Assembly: GCF_012277275.1 (NCBI RefSeq)
Contig: NZ_CP051155.1
Span: 1,922,001-1,986,000, forward strand
Direction: 5' to 3'
Origin: Gephyromycinifex aptenodytis
GTDB lineage: Bacteria > Actinomycetota > Actinomycetes > Actinomycetales > Dermatophilaceae
Length of the DNA: 64,000 bases
Shown: piece by piece, positions 50,959 through 59,818 of the stretch
Numbering within the stretch: position 1 is the stretch's first letter
Layout of the letters: the number at the start of each line of letters is the position of its first letter
Made by a program: the position numbers and the translations under genes
The notes under the pieces: model-generated
Database searches by the model: none
Told to the model about the DNA's origin: nothing
What the model saw: only the letters and a program-made list of their open reading frames with translations

Positions 50959-51287
50959 TGCTGTGTTCACGCGGGCAATCCGGGTCCGGCGGGGAGGAGC
51001 GCAGCCTCCTTCGACCCGGATCGAGCTATCGCGGGCGCGAATACGCCCGCGAGATGGCGGGTGATGATGCGCTAATTCACGGCCAGATAGAACAGGTGTG
51101 GCGATTATGGGCGCAATCGTTATTCAGATGACATATTAGAGTCGAATTTTCTGAAGTAATTCCCTAATCGAGCGGCGCTACCGCGACACGGCGCGTTCAG
51201 TGCTGTAAAACTAACCACCATGTCTGGTGCATCACACCCGATTACGCGGGCCACCGGCCCATTTGGCCCAAGAAAGGGGTTCGGTTC
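50959..51287 (+). promoter_or_regulatory. Leader/promoter region of AGCS gene 2
   Basis: This 329-bp gap has no gene. It carries a nested hairpin (50978-50986 with 51013-51021, perfect 9 bp, enclosing a GGAGG/CCTCC pair). A second 9-bp hairpin follows at 51029-51052. The stretch after about 51060 is markedly less GC-rich and probably contains the promoter. AAAGGGG precedes the ATG at 51288. No known riboswitch was recognised. Confidence 0.5.
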
Positions 51288-52787
51288 ATGGACAAGATAA
51301 TCACGAGAATTGTGGAACTCTTGTGGAGCACTCCCATGCTCTATCTCGTACTTCTGGTGGGGTTGTACTTCACCATCCGACTGGCGTTTCCGCAGGTCTT
51401 GCGGGTCGGCGATATGGTCCGCCAGCTCGTCCGCGGCGGCGATTCTGCACACGGCGTCTCCTCGTTCGAGTCCTTCGCCATGGCCCTGGGCGGTCGGGTG
51501 GGGGTCGGTAATATTGCCGGCGTTGCGACGGCTATTCACTTCGGTGGACCCGGCGCCGTGTTCTGGATGTGGATCACCGGCATCCTCGGCGCAGCTATCG
51601 CCGTCGTCGAATCATCGCTGGCTCAGACATACAAGGAAGAGGTCGACGGCGAATATCGCGGCGGGCCTGCTTTCTACATCGAGAAGGGTCTGAATGCTCG
51701 CTGGTTCGGCATGCTCTACGCCATCGCCGCGATCTTCGCCTTCACGGTCACCGGCCCCTCGATCCAGGCCTTCAACATCGCCAGCACCGCCCGGGTCGCA
51801 TTCTCCTTCGACCCCCGGATCACCGGCGTCGTGGTGGCCATTCTGTTCTGCGCGGTCGTGCTCGGCGGCATGAAACGCATCGGTCGAGTATGCGGTCTGG
51901 TCGTGCCGTTCATGGCCGTGACCTACATACTTGTGGCGCTGGTCATCGTCGGTCTGCACGCTGATCAGGTACCGGCAATGTTCGGGCTGATCTTCCGCAG
52001 CGCCTTCGGCGGTGAAGCGCTTTACGGCGGCATGCTCGGCGCCGTCATCATGTGGGGCGTCAAGCGCGCCGTCTACTCCTCCGAGGCCGGTACCGGCACC
52101 GGGGCCCAGGCCTCCGCCGCCGCCGAGGTCTCCCACCCGGTCAAGCAGGGCCTGGCGCAAGGCTTCTCGATCTACGTCGACACCCTGTTCGTGTGCACGA
52201 TGACCGCGCTGATGATCCTGGCCAGCAACACCTACAACGTGGTGGGTCCCGACGAGACGCTGCTGGTCGAGAACCTGCCCGGGGTGAAGCCCGGCCCGGC
52301 CTACACCCAGGCAGCCTTCGACAGTGTGATGACTGGGTTCGGCCCGGCCTTCATCGCTGTCGCGATGTTCTTCTTCGCTTTCACCTCGTTGTTGTCGTTC
52401 GGCTTCTACGCCGACACCAACCTGTCCTACCTGCTGCGCGGGCACCGTCACCAGCACAAGGTCATCGTCGGCTTCCAGCTGCTGCTGGCCGCCTCGATCA
52501 TCCTGGGCTCCTACCGCTCATCCAAGTTCGCCTGGGCGCTGGCTGACATCGGGGTGGGTATCTACACCTGGATCAACCTCATCGCGCTGGTCTTCCTGGC
52601 CAAGAAGGCATACGCCATCTACAACGACTACGAAGTGCAGCGCAAGGCGGGCAACGACCCGGTCTTCGACCCGCGTGCCATCGGTATCGAGAATGCCCCG
52701 GTGTGGGAGGCGATCAACGCCCGCCGCAGGACCGCAGAGCGCGACGTGATTACCGACGAGACTCCCACCGCGCCCACAGTTCGTTAG
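51288..52787 (+). CDS. AGCS-family Na+/alanine(glycine) symporter, paralog 2
   Basis: This 499-residue paralog of the preceding gene has the same motif order: GNIAGVATAI, FRSAFGGEALYGG, GVKRAVYSSEAGTGTGAQA and FFFAFTSLLSFGFYADTN. The proteins are alike throughout. They differ mainly in the first 45 residues, in the loop after TYNV (VGPDETLLVENL in place of the first copy's version) and at the C-terminus. The first 80 bases of the gene use noticeably more A/T-ending codons than the rest. A tandem pair with separate leaders and terminators suggests differential regulation or substrate preference, such as alanine versus glycine. Confidence 0.93.
   Translation: MDKIITRIVELLWSTPMLYLVLLVGLYFTIRLAFPQVLRVGDMVRQLVRGGDSAHGVSSFESFAMALGGRVGVGNIAGVATAIHFGGPGAVFWMWITGILGAAIAVVESSLAQTYKEEVDGEYRGGPAFYIEKGLNARWFGMLYAIAAIFAFTVTGPSIQAFNIASTARVAFSFDPRITGVVVAILFCAVVLGGMKRIGRVCGLVVPFMAVTYILVALVIVGLHADQVPAMFGLIFRSAFGGEALYGGMLGAVIMWGVKRAVYSSEAGTGTGAQASAAAEVSHPVKQGLAQGFSIYVDTLFVCTMTALMILASNTYNVVGPDETLLVENLPGVKPGPAYTQAAFDSVMTGFGPAFIAVAMFFFAFTSLLSFGFYADTNLSYLLRGHRHQHKVIVGFQLLLAASIILGSYRSSKFAWALADIGVGIYTWINLIALVFLAKKAYAIYNDYEVQRKAGNDPVFDPRAIGIENAPVWEAINARRRTAERDVITDETPTAPTVR
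52173..52242 (+). repeat. 70-bp exact direct repeat within AGCS gene 2 (partner at 50325-50394)
   Basis: Second copy of the exact 70-base match described for the first AGCS gene. Confidence 0.85.
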
Positions 52788-52863
52788 ATCTCCTGCAATT
52801 GCCCGATTCCGGCGGGCTGAGGTGGACCCCATTCGTTTCACCGCAGCGCCCGGCTCAGGCACA

Positions 52864-52905
52864 CAGCACTGCGCCCCGGCTCCAGACATCCGGGGCGCAG
52901 TGCTG
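52864..52905. terminator. Terminator after AGCS gene 2
   Basis: A perfect 16-bp stem (52864-52879 with 52890-52905) has a ten-base loop. The right arm shares an 18-base exact match with the terminator after AGCS gene 1. Confidence 0.88.
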
Positions 52906-52908
52906 CGC

Positions 52909-52936
52909 GCGCCCCGGATGATTGACTCCGGGGCGC
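52909..52936. terminator. Second hairpin in the AGCS2-SelO convergent gap
   Basis: A perfect 10-bp stem GCGCCCCGGA / TCCGGGGCGC (52909-52918 with 52927-52936) immediately follows the previous hairpin and probably terminates the minus-strand SelO gene. Confidence 0.75.
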
Positions 52937-52981
52937 ACACGGATCTGAGGGGCGCCGTGCGCGGCGCGTCGGGCAGCGCTG

Positions 52982-54403
52982 TCAGGTACCGCAGTAGGTG
53001 ACGTGCGGCGCGGCGCCGGCGGGCGGGGGCTCGGCCAGGTCCTGAAAGTCGGGGCGCTCAACGTAGGGGTGGGTGAGAGCCTCGAGCAGCCGGTGAAAGG
53101 GCGCCAGGTCCCCGGCCGTGGCTGCCTCGAGCGCTTCCTCGACGCGATGGTTGCGGGGGACGTACACCGGGTTGATCCGGTTCATCGCCTCGGTGGGCTC
53201 ATCCCCGGCCAGCAGCACCAGTCGACGCTGGTTCCACCGGTCGAACGCCTCCGGTTGGGTGAAGTGTTCGCGAGCGGTGCCTGCCGCCAGCGCCCTAAAG
53301 AACCCGGTGTAGTCGACTTTCTCTTCACTCAGGAGTTGCAGCAGGTCATCGGTCAGTTCGGGGGCGGGTTGTCCCAGCCCCACCTTGGCCGCCATCCCCG
53401 CCGATAGCGCCTCTCGATAGCGCGGCGCGAATCCCAGGAGGATTTCGGTGGCCGCCTCGACGGCCGCGTTGAGGTCCTCATCGACCAGCGGCAGCAGCGC
53501 TTCGCCGAGGCGGGCGAGGTTCCATTGTGCCGCGGCGGGTTGGTTGCCCAACGCGTAGCGACCTGCGTGGTCGATGGAGCTGAAAACCGTGGCCGGGTGG
53601 TAGCTGTCGATGAACGCGCACGGTCCGTAGTCGATGGTCTGGCCGCTTATCGTCATGTTGTCGGTGTTCATGACGCCGTGCACGAAGCCGACGAGCATCC
53701 AGGAGGCGAGGAGCTGCGCCTGCACGGCGACAACGTTCTCCAGTAGCCCAAGGTAGGGCGACTTCGCCTGCGTAGCCTGCGGGTAGTGCCGGGCGATGGC
53801 GTAGTCGGCCAAGGCGCGCATCACCTTGATCTCACCCTGAGCCGCCGCGTATTGGAAGGTGCCGACGCGCAGGTGGCTGGCCGCGACACGGCACAGAATC
53901 GCCCCCGGCAGCATCCGCTCCCGATAGATGCTCTCCCCGGTGCTGACCACCGACAGCCCGCGGGTGGTCGGGATCCCCAAGGCGTGCATGGCCTCGCCCA
54001 TCAGGTACTCGCGCAGCATCGGCCCGACGGCGGCTTTGCCGTCCCCACCTCGCGCGAACGGGGTACGCCCCGAGCCCTTCAGGTGCAGGTCGTGGCGATC
54101 TCCGGCCGGGTCGATGACCTCACCGAGCAATAGCGCGCGGCCGTCGCCGAGCCGCGGCGAGTACGAACCGAACTGGTGACCGGCATAGGCCTGGGCCACG
54201 GTGCGCACCCCAGGCCGGGGTTGCCCGCTCAACAGGGCCAGGTCCTTTCGCAGCAGGTCCGGATCGGCGCCGAGCTCTCGGGCCAGGTCGTCGTTGAACA
54301 CGAGCAGGTGCGGGTCCGGGACTTCGGCAGCCTGCCACGACAGCGACAACTCCGGCACGGCACGTGCGTAGGAATCCTCGAAAATCAGCTGCGAGCGGGT
54401 CAT
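52982..54403 (-). CDS. selO: SelO (YdiU) pseudokinase, protein AMPylator
   Basis: This 473-residue protein transfers AMP from ATP to protein hydroxyls, a role established for the SelO family. Family motifs are plain: TVAQAYAGHQFGSYSPRLGDG, LHLKGSGRTPFARGGDG, EYLMGEAMHALGIPTTR, FVHGVMNTDNM (metal/catalytic loop) and IDYGPCAFID. It ends in TYCGT, where the conserved C-terminal Cys (selenocysteine in animals) is encoded by TGC. That Cys is thought to form a redox-sensing disulfide. It is a single gene whose start lies next to a divergent hydrolase gene. Confidence 0.95.
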   Translation of the reverse strand: MTRSQLIFEDSYARAVPELSLSWQAAEVPDPHLLVFNDDLARELGADPDLLRKDLALLSGQPRPGVRTVAQAYAGHQFGSYSPRLGDGRALLLGEVIDPAGDRHDLHLKGSGRTPFARGGDGKAAVGPMLREYLMGEAMHALGIPTTRGLSVVSTGESIYRERMLPGAILCRVAASHLRVGTFQYAAAQGEIKVMRALADYAIARHYPQATQAKSPYLGLLENVVAVQAQLLASWMLVGFVHGVMNTDNMTISGQTIDYGPCAFIDSYHPATVFSSIDHAGRYALGNQPAAAQWNLARLGEALLPLVDEDLNAAVEAATEILLGFAPRYREALSAGMAAKVGLGQPAPELTDDLLQLLSEEKVDYTGFFRALAAGTAREHFTQPEAFDRWNQRRLVLLAGDEPTEAMNRINPVYVPRNHRVEEALEAATAGDLAPFHRLLEALTHPYVERPDFQDLAEPPPAGAAPHVTYCGT

Positions 54404-54575
54404 GTCAGCGAGGCTACGTGTCCCGCCGCCACCTGTGCACAGGCCGCAGTTTCTTCCGGTGTGACGAGACGGGCAGGTCTGAAACCTGTACGAGCTCGTC
54501 TACCTGCGCCAGACTGTCGACACTTATCCCGCCGGTCTCACTCGAGTAGTGCGGCCGCTCATCACGGGAGGCACC

Positions 54576-55151
54576 GTGACCACGATCGTCCTGTTCCATC
54601 ACGCGCAAGGGCTCACCCCAGGCATCAGCGAACTCGGCCGAAAGATCGGCGGCCGGGGCCATGTCGTGCATACCCCGGACTATTTCGAGGGGCGCACCTT
54701 CGACAACATCCTCGAGGGCTACGCCTACGTCCAGGAGCGCGGCTTCGACAGTTACGACCAATGGGCCGAGCAGAAGGTGGCTGAGTTACCCACGGACGCG
54801 GTCTACATCGGCGTCTCCCTGGGGGTTAGAGCCGCCCAGCGGCTCGCGCAAACGCGTTCAGGGGCGCGGGGCGCGATCCTCATCGAGGCTTGCCTGCCTC
54901 CGGATGAGTTCGGCACACAATGGCCCGATGAGGTGCCGGTCCAGATTCATGGCGCTCAGGACGACCCGCTGTTCGCGTTGGAAGGTGACCTGCAAGCAGC
55001 GCAGGCACTCATCGAGGCGCACGCAGCGACCGATCTGCACACCTACCCCGGAGACAAGCACTTGTTCTGCGATTCTTCGCTGCCGGGCTACGACGCTGAG
55101 GCCACCGATCTGCTGGTCGAACGAGTCCGCTCGTTCGTCAGCCGCGTCTGA
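54576..55151 (+). CDS. Dienelactone-hydrolase-like alpha/beta-hydrolase
   Basis: This 191-residue hydrolase has the small DLH-type alpha/beta fold. The nucleophile elbow reads GVSLG (family Cys or Ser; Ser here). An Asp in HGAQDDPLF and the catalytic His in GDKHLFCDSS follow near the C-terminus. The GTG at 54576 is the best start because GGGAGG lies 4 bases upstream; the longer frame from 54549 has no such site. It is divergent from selO. The substrate is unknown; it could be an esterase of small lactones. Confidence 0.83.
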   Translation: MTTIVLFHHAQGLTPGISELGRKIGGRGHVVHTPDYFEGRTFDNILEGYAYVQERGFDSYDQWAEQKVAELPTDAVYIGVSLGVRAAQRLAQTRSGARGAILIEACLPPDEFGTQWPDEVPVQIHGAQDDPLFALEGDLQAAQALIEAHAATDLHTYPGDKHLFCDSSLPGYDAEATDLLVERVRSFVSRV

Positions 55152-55158
55152 ATTCGAT

Positions 55159-55974
55159 TCAGGACCAATGGCGCGGCCGGTGCAGGCGGGCGGGTAGCCG
55201 TGTCGTCGAGTCACCGGTCGCGGCGTTGACCTGAGGTTGGGTCAGGAACAGGGCCTCTCGCAGGTCGGCGCCGCTCACCTCGGCGCCGCGCAGATCAGCT
55301 CCGAGCAGATCCACTCGGTACAGCACGGCGCCGTGTAGTCGCGCCCTGAGCAGCAGCGCGCCACGGAGTGAGCAGCCCTGCAGGTGAACGCCGCTCAAGT
55401 CAGCCCCGACAAGGTCAGCGCCGGGGCGCAGCCTGCGGCAGGCGCGGGTACGGCGGGTGGAGACACCCCGACGGGCGACGTTTGTACGTGTTTCTTCGCT
55501 GACGGCGCCCAGCAGAGAACCGACCCGGGCCCGGATGGCCGGCACCTCGAGTGCAAGCAAGCCCTCGGGGGCGCTGGCGGCAAGGGCGTCGATGTGGCCT
55601 GCCAGGTCTCGAGCCACCCCTGCCCGGCTCGACGTGGTGACGACGGGATCAGCCAGGTACCAGAGCATTTCGTGCAGTTGGTGCATCACCGGGAAGAGCG
55701 GGTACATCTGCTTTCGCTTCGATAGCCAAGCCTGCTGGCCGCCCAGTGACTGCGTGACCCGCTGTCCGGCGCCGAAGCATTCGAAAACAGTGCAACCGAT
55801 CCAGCCCTCTTGTCGGAGCCGGGGGTGGATGGTGCAGCGATATTCCTGGTCCAGGTTGCGACACGGTACAGCCCCCGGCTTGTCCTCGGGGAAGTCAGCT
55901 GAGCGCGCGAACGGCAGCGCCGTGCAGCACAACCCGACACAGCGGGAGCAGTCAGCCTGCAGCTCGGGGCGCAC
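55159..55974 (-). CDS. Cys-rich pentapeptide-repeat protein
   Basis: This 271-residue protein has a Cys-rich N-terminal domain, C9-x2-C12-x3-C16-C17, with further Cys at about 38, 47, 61 and 66 (CTIHPRLRQEG, GCTVFECFG). This resembles the CxxCxxxCC putative metal-cluster domain of YkgJ-like proteins. From about residue 185 it becomes a pentapeptide-repeat right-handed helix (GADLVGADLSGVHLQGCSL, GADLRGAEVSGADLREAL). The two parts together suggest a metal-binding head on a DNA-mimic-like or scaffold tail. Relatives occur in actinobacteria without known function. It converges on the DLH-like gene with only 7 bp between the stops. Confidence 0.82.
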   Translation of the reverse strand: MRPELQADCSRCVGLCCTALPFARSADFPEDKPGAVPCRNLDQEYRCTIHPRLRQEGWIGCTVFECFGAGQRVTQSLGGQQAWLSKRKQMYPLFPVMHQLHEMLWYLADPVVTTSSRAGVARDLAGHIDALAASAPEGLLALEVPAIRARVGSLLGAVSEETRTNVARRGVSTRRTRACRRLRPGADLVGADLSGVHLQGCSLRGALLLRARLHGAVLYRVDLLGADLRGAEVSGADLREALFLTQPQVNAATGDSTTRLPARLHRPRHWS

Positions 55975-55999
55975 CGGGCGAGTTTATCGAGCCGCCCGT

Positions 56000-56611
56000 T
56001 CACCCACGCAGCAGGTTGATCGCCAGCAGCAACATGACCACCCCGATGACCGCGTCGATCACCCGCCACGTGCGGGAGTTGTCGAGCACTCCGGACAGGG
56101 CGCGCGCCCCGTAGCCCAGCGCGGTGAACCAGAGGGCGCTGCCGCAGACAGCCCCGCCCGCAAAGACCCACCGCGCCGTCCCGTACTGGTTGGCCAGGCT
56201 GCCCAGCAGCACCACCGTGTCCAGGTAGACGTGCGGGTTGAGCCAGGTCAGGGCCAACGTGGTGAGGATGACCGATCCCCGTGAGCGAGGCGCGTCCGCT
56301 TGCAGCACGCGCGGGCGCAACGCCGAAAGGAAAGAACGCGCCGCCCACCACAGCAGGTACCCGGCGCCGGCCCACCGGAACACGTCCAGGACCAGGGGGA
56401 ATCGGGAGACCAGCGCACCCACCCCAGCAGTGCCGCCGAGGATGAGCGCCACGTCGCTGAGCAGGCAGATGAGCACGACTGCCCCGATGTGTTCTCGCCG
56501 GATGCCCTGACGCAGGACGAAAGCGTTCTGCGCGCCGATCGCCACGATCAACGCCAGCCCGGTCATGAGGCCTACGCCCCAGATGCTCACCATGGGCTCG
56601 ACGGTAGCCAT
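56000..56611 (-). CDS. LysE/ArgO-family basic amino acid exporter
   Basis: This 203-residue exporter has six helices and the LysE signature near the N-terminus (LIVAIGAQNAFVLRQGIRREHI), then LLSDVALILGGTAGVG and TWLNPHVYLDTVVLLGS. It exports L-lysine, L-arginine or related basic amino acids when internal levels rise, as known for Corynebacterium LysE. It is divergent, with a 52-bp gap, from a LysG/ArgP-type regulator, which is the standard genetic arrangement. A GTG at MVSIW could be an alternative start. Confidence 0.93.
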   Translation of the reverse strand: MATVEPMVSIWGVGLMTGLALIVAIGAQNAFVLRQGIRREHIGAVVLICLLSDVALILGGTAGVGALVSRFPLVLDVFRWAGAGYLLWWAARSFLSALRPRVLQADAPRSRGSVILTTLALTWLNPHVYLDTVVLLGSLANQYGTARWVFAGGAVCGSALWFTALGYGARALSGVLDNSRTWRVIDAVIGVVMLLLAINLLRG

Positions 56612-56663
56612 CGCAGTTAGTGAAGAAAAACGATTGATTCTGCGCCTGCATTAGCGTTGCTTC

Positions 56664-57554
56664 ATGCAGTTGGACCAGTTGCGCACCCTGGTAGCGGTCA
56701 TCGATGAAGGCTCTTTCGAGGCGGCCGCCGATGAACTGCGGGTGACGCCGTCGGCAGTCAGCCAACGCATCAAGGCGCTGGAGAAATCGGTCGGGCAGAT
56801 TGTCGTGCGCCGCAGCACGCCGTGCGAACCCACGCAGGCAGGGATCGCGCTGCTGCGGATGGCTCGCCAGGTGCAGACCTTGGAGATCGAGATGCGCGAC
56901 GCACTCGGCTCAGACGGATCCGCTCGTGCGATGTTCCCGCTGGCCGTGAACGCGGATTCGTTGGCGACCTGGTTCGCCCCTGTTCTGGCTCAGGTGGCCC
57001 GATGGGAGGACACCGGTCTCCACCTGCACGTGGAGGATCAAGACCACACGGCACACCTGCTGCGCCGGGGCGAGATCACCGCAGCGGTCACCACGCAAGC
57101 CCGTCCGGTGGGCGGGTGCCGCAGTGAACCACTCGGCCGGATGCGGTACGTCCCGGTGGCTGCGCCGAGTCTGCATGAGCGTTTCGTCGCAGGCGGTGTG
57201 GTGGCGTGGGACAGGCTGCCCGTGCTGCGTTTCAACGTCAAAGACGCGCTGCAAGAGCGTGCCCTCCTCCAGCGAGGGGTGCAGACGCCTCCGCCCTCGC
57301 ACACCATCCCGTCTTCGGAAGGGATGCTGGTCGCCGTGCTGGCGGGCCTGGGGTGGGCGATGATGCCCGAGCTCCAAGTGGACGCTGCTTTACGCGCCGG
57401 GGCCCTGGTGTTGCTGGAGACCCGACGCCACGAGGACGTGGAGTTGTATTGGCAGAGCTGGGCGTTGGAATCCCGCCGGCTGACGCGGTTGGGCGAGGTC
57501 GTGCGAGCCGCCGCAGCCGACACGCTGCGCGGCGGAAACCGTCGGCACTTCTGA
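56664..57554 (+). CDS. LysR-family regulator of the basic amino acid exporter (LysG/ArgP type)
   Basis: This 296-residue LysR-type activator has an N-terminal winged HTH (LRTLVAVIDEGSFEAAADEL, then VTPSAVSQRIKALEK) and a periplasmic-binding-like effector domain. It would sense lysine, arginine or histidine and activate the divergent lysE-type gene. The 52-bp intergenic region between them is unusually AT-rich and must contain its binding site and both promoters. The C-terminus ends with LGEVVRAAAADTLRGG. Assignment rests on the paired gene arrangement and overall similarity to ArgP/LysG. Confidence 0.92.
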   Translation: MQLDQLRTLVAVIDEGSFEAAADELRVTPSAVSQRIKALEKSVGQIVVRRSTPCEPTQAGIALLRMARQVQTLEIEMRDALGSDGSARAMFPLAVNADSLATWFAPVLAQVARWEDTGLHLHVEDQDHTAHLLRRGEITAAVTTQARPVGGCRSEPLGRMRYVPVAAPSLHERFVAGGVVAWDRLPVLRFNVKDALQERALLQRGVQTPPPSHTIPSSEGMLVAVLAGLGWAMMPELQVDAALRAGALVLLETRRHEDVELYWQSWALESRRLTRLGEVVRAAAADTLRGGNRRHF

Positions 57555-57764
57555 GCGCGAGAAGAGCCCAGGCGAGTCGCGCCGATCGCAAGCGCTGGTC
57601 GAAGGCGGCGGCGGCAGCCGCTGTGCCGCCGTGACCAGCACCGCGGCATGCTGAGCGCTGCTCGCCCAGAAAAATGTGGCCGGATCAGGCAGCTGGAAGC
57701 GTTCACCCGCGGCCCTTCGAGAGACGGTAGCCGCGACAGCGGACGGGCCCCTCGGGCTGGGTAT

Positions 57765-57780
57765 CTAAGGCATACCTTAG
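57765..57780. promoter_or_regulatory. Inverted repeat CTAAGG-N4-CCTTAG upstream of lactate dehydrogenase
   Basis: Perfect 6-bp arms (57765-57770 and 57775-57780) lie 18 bp before the ldh start, where they would block transcription or translation if bound. The sequence resembles iron-box (DtxR/IdeR) half-sites, but the match is incomplete, so regulator identity is open. Confidence 0.45.
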
Positions 57781-57797
57781 GCGCCTACGGTAGGGGC

Positions 57798-58751
57798 ATG
57801 AAGTATGTCGCTAATAAGGTCGTCCTTATCGGTACCGGCGCGGTCGGGATGGGGTATGCCTACGCGCTGGTCAATCAAGGTATCTGCGACGAACTCGTGC
57901 TGACCGACATCAACGAGACCAAGTCCCGCGGCGAGGTCGTTGACCTCAACCACGGCGCCGCCTGGGCGCCCTCCCCCGTCTCGGTGAGTTTCGGCGGCTA
58001 TCAGGAGTGTTCCGACGCGGCGATCGTCGTTATCGCAGCGGGGGCAGCCCAGAAGCCGGGTCAGACCAGGCTCGAGCTCGTCGACGTCAACATGCATATT
58101 TTTTCCGACATCGTCGCCCGGGTGATGGACACCGGTTTCGACGGGATCATCCTGGTGGCGACCAACCCGGTCGACATCCTCACCTACGCGACGTGGCGCT
58201 TCTCCGGGTTGCCGAAGGAGCAGGTCATCGGCTCGGGCACGATCCTGGACACGGCACGCCTGCGGTTCAACCTGGCGCAGTATTTCGAGGTCGCGACCCA
58301 GAACGTGCATGCGCTCATCATCGGCGAGCATGGCGATTCGGAACTGCCGGTGTGGAGTTCGGCCTCGGTCGCGGGTCGTTCGCTGCCCAAACGGATCGCG
58401 GCTCACCCGCAGATCGCGCCCGATCTCGACGAGATCTTCGTGCGCACCCGCGACGCCGCTTACGGAATCATCGAGGCCAAAGGCTCCACCAGCTACGGCA
58501 TCGGGATGGGGTTGGCCAGGATCACCCGGGCGATCCTCGGGAACCAGAAGGTCACGCTGCCGGTCTCGGCGCTGCTCGAAGGCGAGTACGGGCACGAGGG
58601 CGTCTTCATCGGGGTGCCGGCCAGCATCGGGCGCCGCGGCGTGCGCGAGGTGATGCAGCTCGACCTGGAACCCGAGGAACAAGAAAAGTTCGATGCCAGC
58701 GTTGCGACCTTGCGCGCGGTTCAGGACCCGTTCTGGACCACCTCCGCCTGA
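57798..58751 (+). CDS. ldh: L-lactate dehydrogenase
   Basis: This 317-residue NAD-dependent dehydrogenase interconverts pyruvate and L-lactate. It has the Rossmann motif [16 protein letters not shown], the substrate Arg in [33 protein letters not shown] and the catalytic His in [11 protein letters not shown]. These residues and the substrate-loop Gln (QKPGQTR) favour lactate over malate dehydrogenase. The ATG at 57798 follows TAGGGG; the upstream frame is not used. A palindrome lies just before it, suggesting operator control. It is followed by a terminator shared with the convergent EamA gene. Confidence 0.93.
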   Translation: MKYVANKVVLIGTGAVGMGYAYALVNQGICDELVLTDINETKSRGEVVDLNHGAAWAPSPVSVSFGGYQECSDAAIVVIAAGAAQKPGQTRLELVDVNMHIFSDIVARVMDTGFDGIILVATNPVDILTYATWRFSGLPKEQVIGSGTILDTARLRFNLAQYFEVATQNVHALIIGEHGDSELPVWSSASVAGRSLPKRIAAHPQIAPDLDEIFVRTRDAAYGIIEAKGSTSYGIGMGLARITRAILGNQKVTLPVSALLEGEYGHEGVFIGVPASIGRRGVREVMQLDLEPEEQEKFDASVATLRAVQDPFWTTSA

Positions 58752-58765
58752 TCACTCACCCGGAC

Positions 58766-58806
58766 GCGAGGCGCCCACTACGCCCACCCTAGGCAGGGCG
58801 CCTCGC
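58766..58806. terminator. Terminator between ldh and the EamA gene
   Basis: An 11-bp perfect stem (58766-58776 with 58796-58806) has a 19-base loop in the convergent gap. Confidence 0.65.
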
Positions 58807-58829
58807 CCCCAGGAACAGGACCGTCCTGA

Positions 58830-59798
58830 TCACGCATCTGAACGCGACATCCGGGTGATGAACACACCCAGTAGGCAGAGCGCCCCGCCGATGAGCATGA
58901 CGAGCGTGGGCACTTCGGCCAGGATCAGCCAGGAGAGCAGGATCGTCACCGCCGGGGAGGCGTAGGTGATTGCCGACGTGCGACCGGCCGAGCTACGGGC
59001 GAGCACATAGGACCAGGTGGTGAAGGCGACTGCGGTCGGGAACACCCCGAGGAAGACCACGGCCAACGTCGCGCCGGTCGGGGCGGTGCCCACATCGCGC
59101 ATCATCCGCCCCGCCCACGGCAGCAGCGCGACAGTGCCTGCGGCTGCGCCCAACCAGGTGAGTGTGGTGGCGTCCACGGTGCGAAGGAGTCGCTTCTGCA
59201 AAAGGGTGCACCCGGCGTAGAGCACCGCTGCAGCCACAGCCAGCAGCAACCCCAACGGTTCGATGTGACCGGTGGGTGATTGGCTGCCGATGAGCACGAC
59301 CCCGAGGAAGGAGATCGGGGCGCCGATGAGCAGAGCGCGCGGGAAACCCTCCCCGAGCAGCAGACCGGCGAAGATGACGACCATCAGCGGCGCCGTGTTG
59401 ACGATCATCGAGGCGGTGCCCGCGTCGATACTCAACTCTGCGGTATTCAGGGCAAGGTTGTAGAGGCAGAACCAGCCCACACCCCAGGCGATCACCAAGG
59501 GGACGTCGCGTCGCGGAGGTAGCTTGATTCCTTGATGCGCGGCGATGATCCCCAAGCCTAGGGTGCCGATGAGCATCCGCAGCAGCGCCATCGCGCCCGG
59601 GTCGTAATGCGGCCCGGCGAAGCGGATCGCGATGAATGCCGAGGCCCAGAACAACACCGTGATCGCGGCTGCCGCAACCACCTTGAGATCCGTGCCGCCA
59701 CCGTTGCCCACGGCGCGCGACACTCCACCATCCACCCTGTTCACCGCCCCATCCTCGCCCACCCCAGCGAACGTGCTGCGCGGGCCCGCCTGCAGCAC
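58830..59798 (-). CDS. EamA-family DMT transporter (metabolite exporter)
   Basis: This protein of up to 322 residues has ten helices in two EamA repeats. The first begins AITVLFWASAFIAIRFAG and has ALLRMLIGTLGLG. The second begins GLLLAVAAAVLYAGCTLLQK and ends with TYASPAVTILLSWLILAEV. The family exports amino acids or other metabolites (RhtA, YdcZ relatives). The start is uncertain: the GTG at 59798 gives a 37-residue hydrophilic leader, and one of several downstream GTGs (for example 59744) may be used. Twin hairpins lie just upstream. Confidence 0.88.
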   Translation of the reverse strand: MLQAGPRSTFAGVGEDGAVNRVDGGVSRAVGNGGGTDLKVVAAAAITVLFWASAFIAIRFAGPHYDPGAMALLRMLIGTLGLGIIAAHQGIKLPPRRDVPLVIAWGVGWFCLYNLALNTAELSIDAGTASMIVNTAPLMVVIFAGLLLGEGFPRALLIGAPISFLGVVLIGSQSPTGHIEPLGLLLAVAAAVLYAGCTLLQKRLLRTVDATTLTWLGAAAGTVALLPWAGRMMRDVGTAPTGATLAVVFLGVFPTAVAFTTWSYVLARSSAGRTSAITYASPAVTILLSWLILAEVPTLVMLIGGALCLLGVFITRMSRSDA

Positions 59799-59818
59799 AG
59801 GAACACCCCCTCCCCGCG

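Noticed and set aside
49241-51287. Glycine or c-di-AMP riboswitch upstream of the AGCS genes
   Set aside because: AGCS genes often have glycine riboswitches, but none of the conserved glycine or ydaO aptamer blocks is visible in either leader.
52982-52999. Selenocysteine at the SelO C-terminus
   Set aside because: The codon is TGC (Cys) and TGA is the normal stop two codons later.
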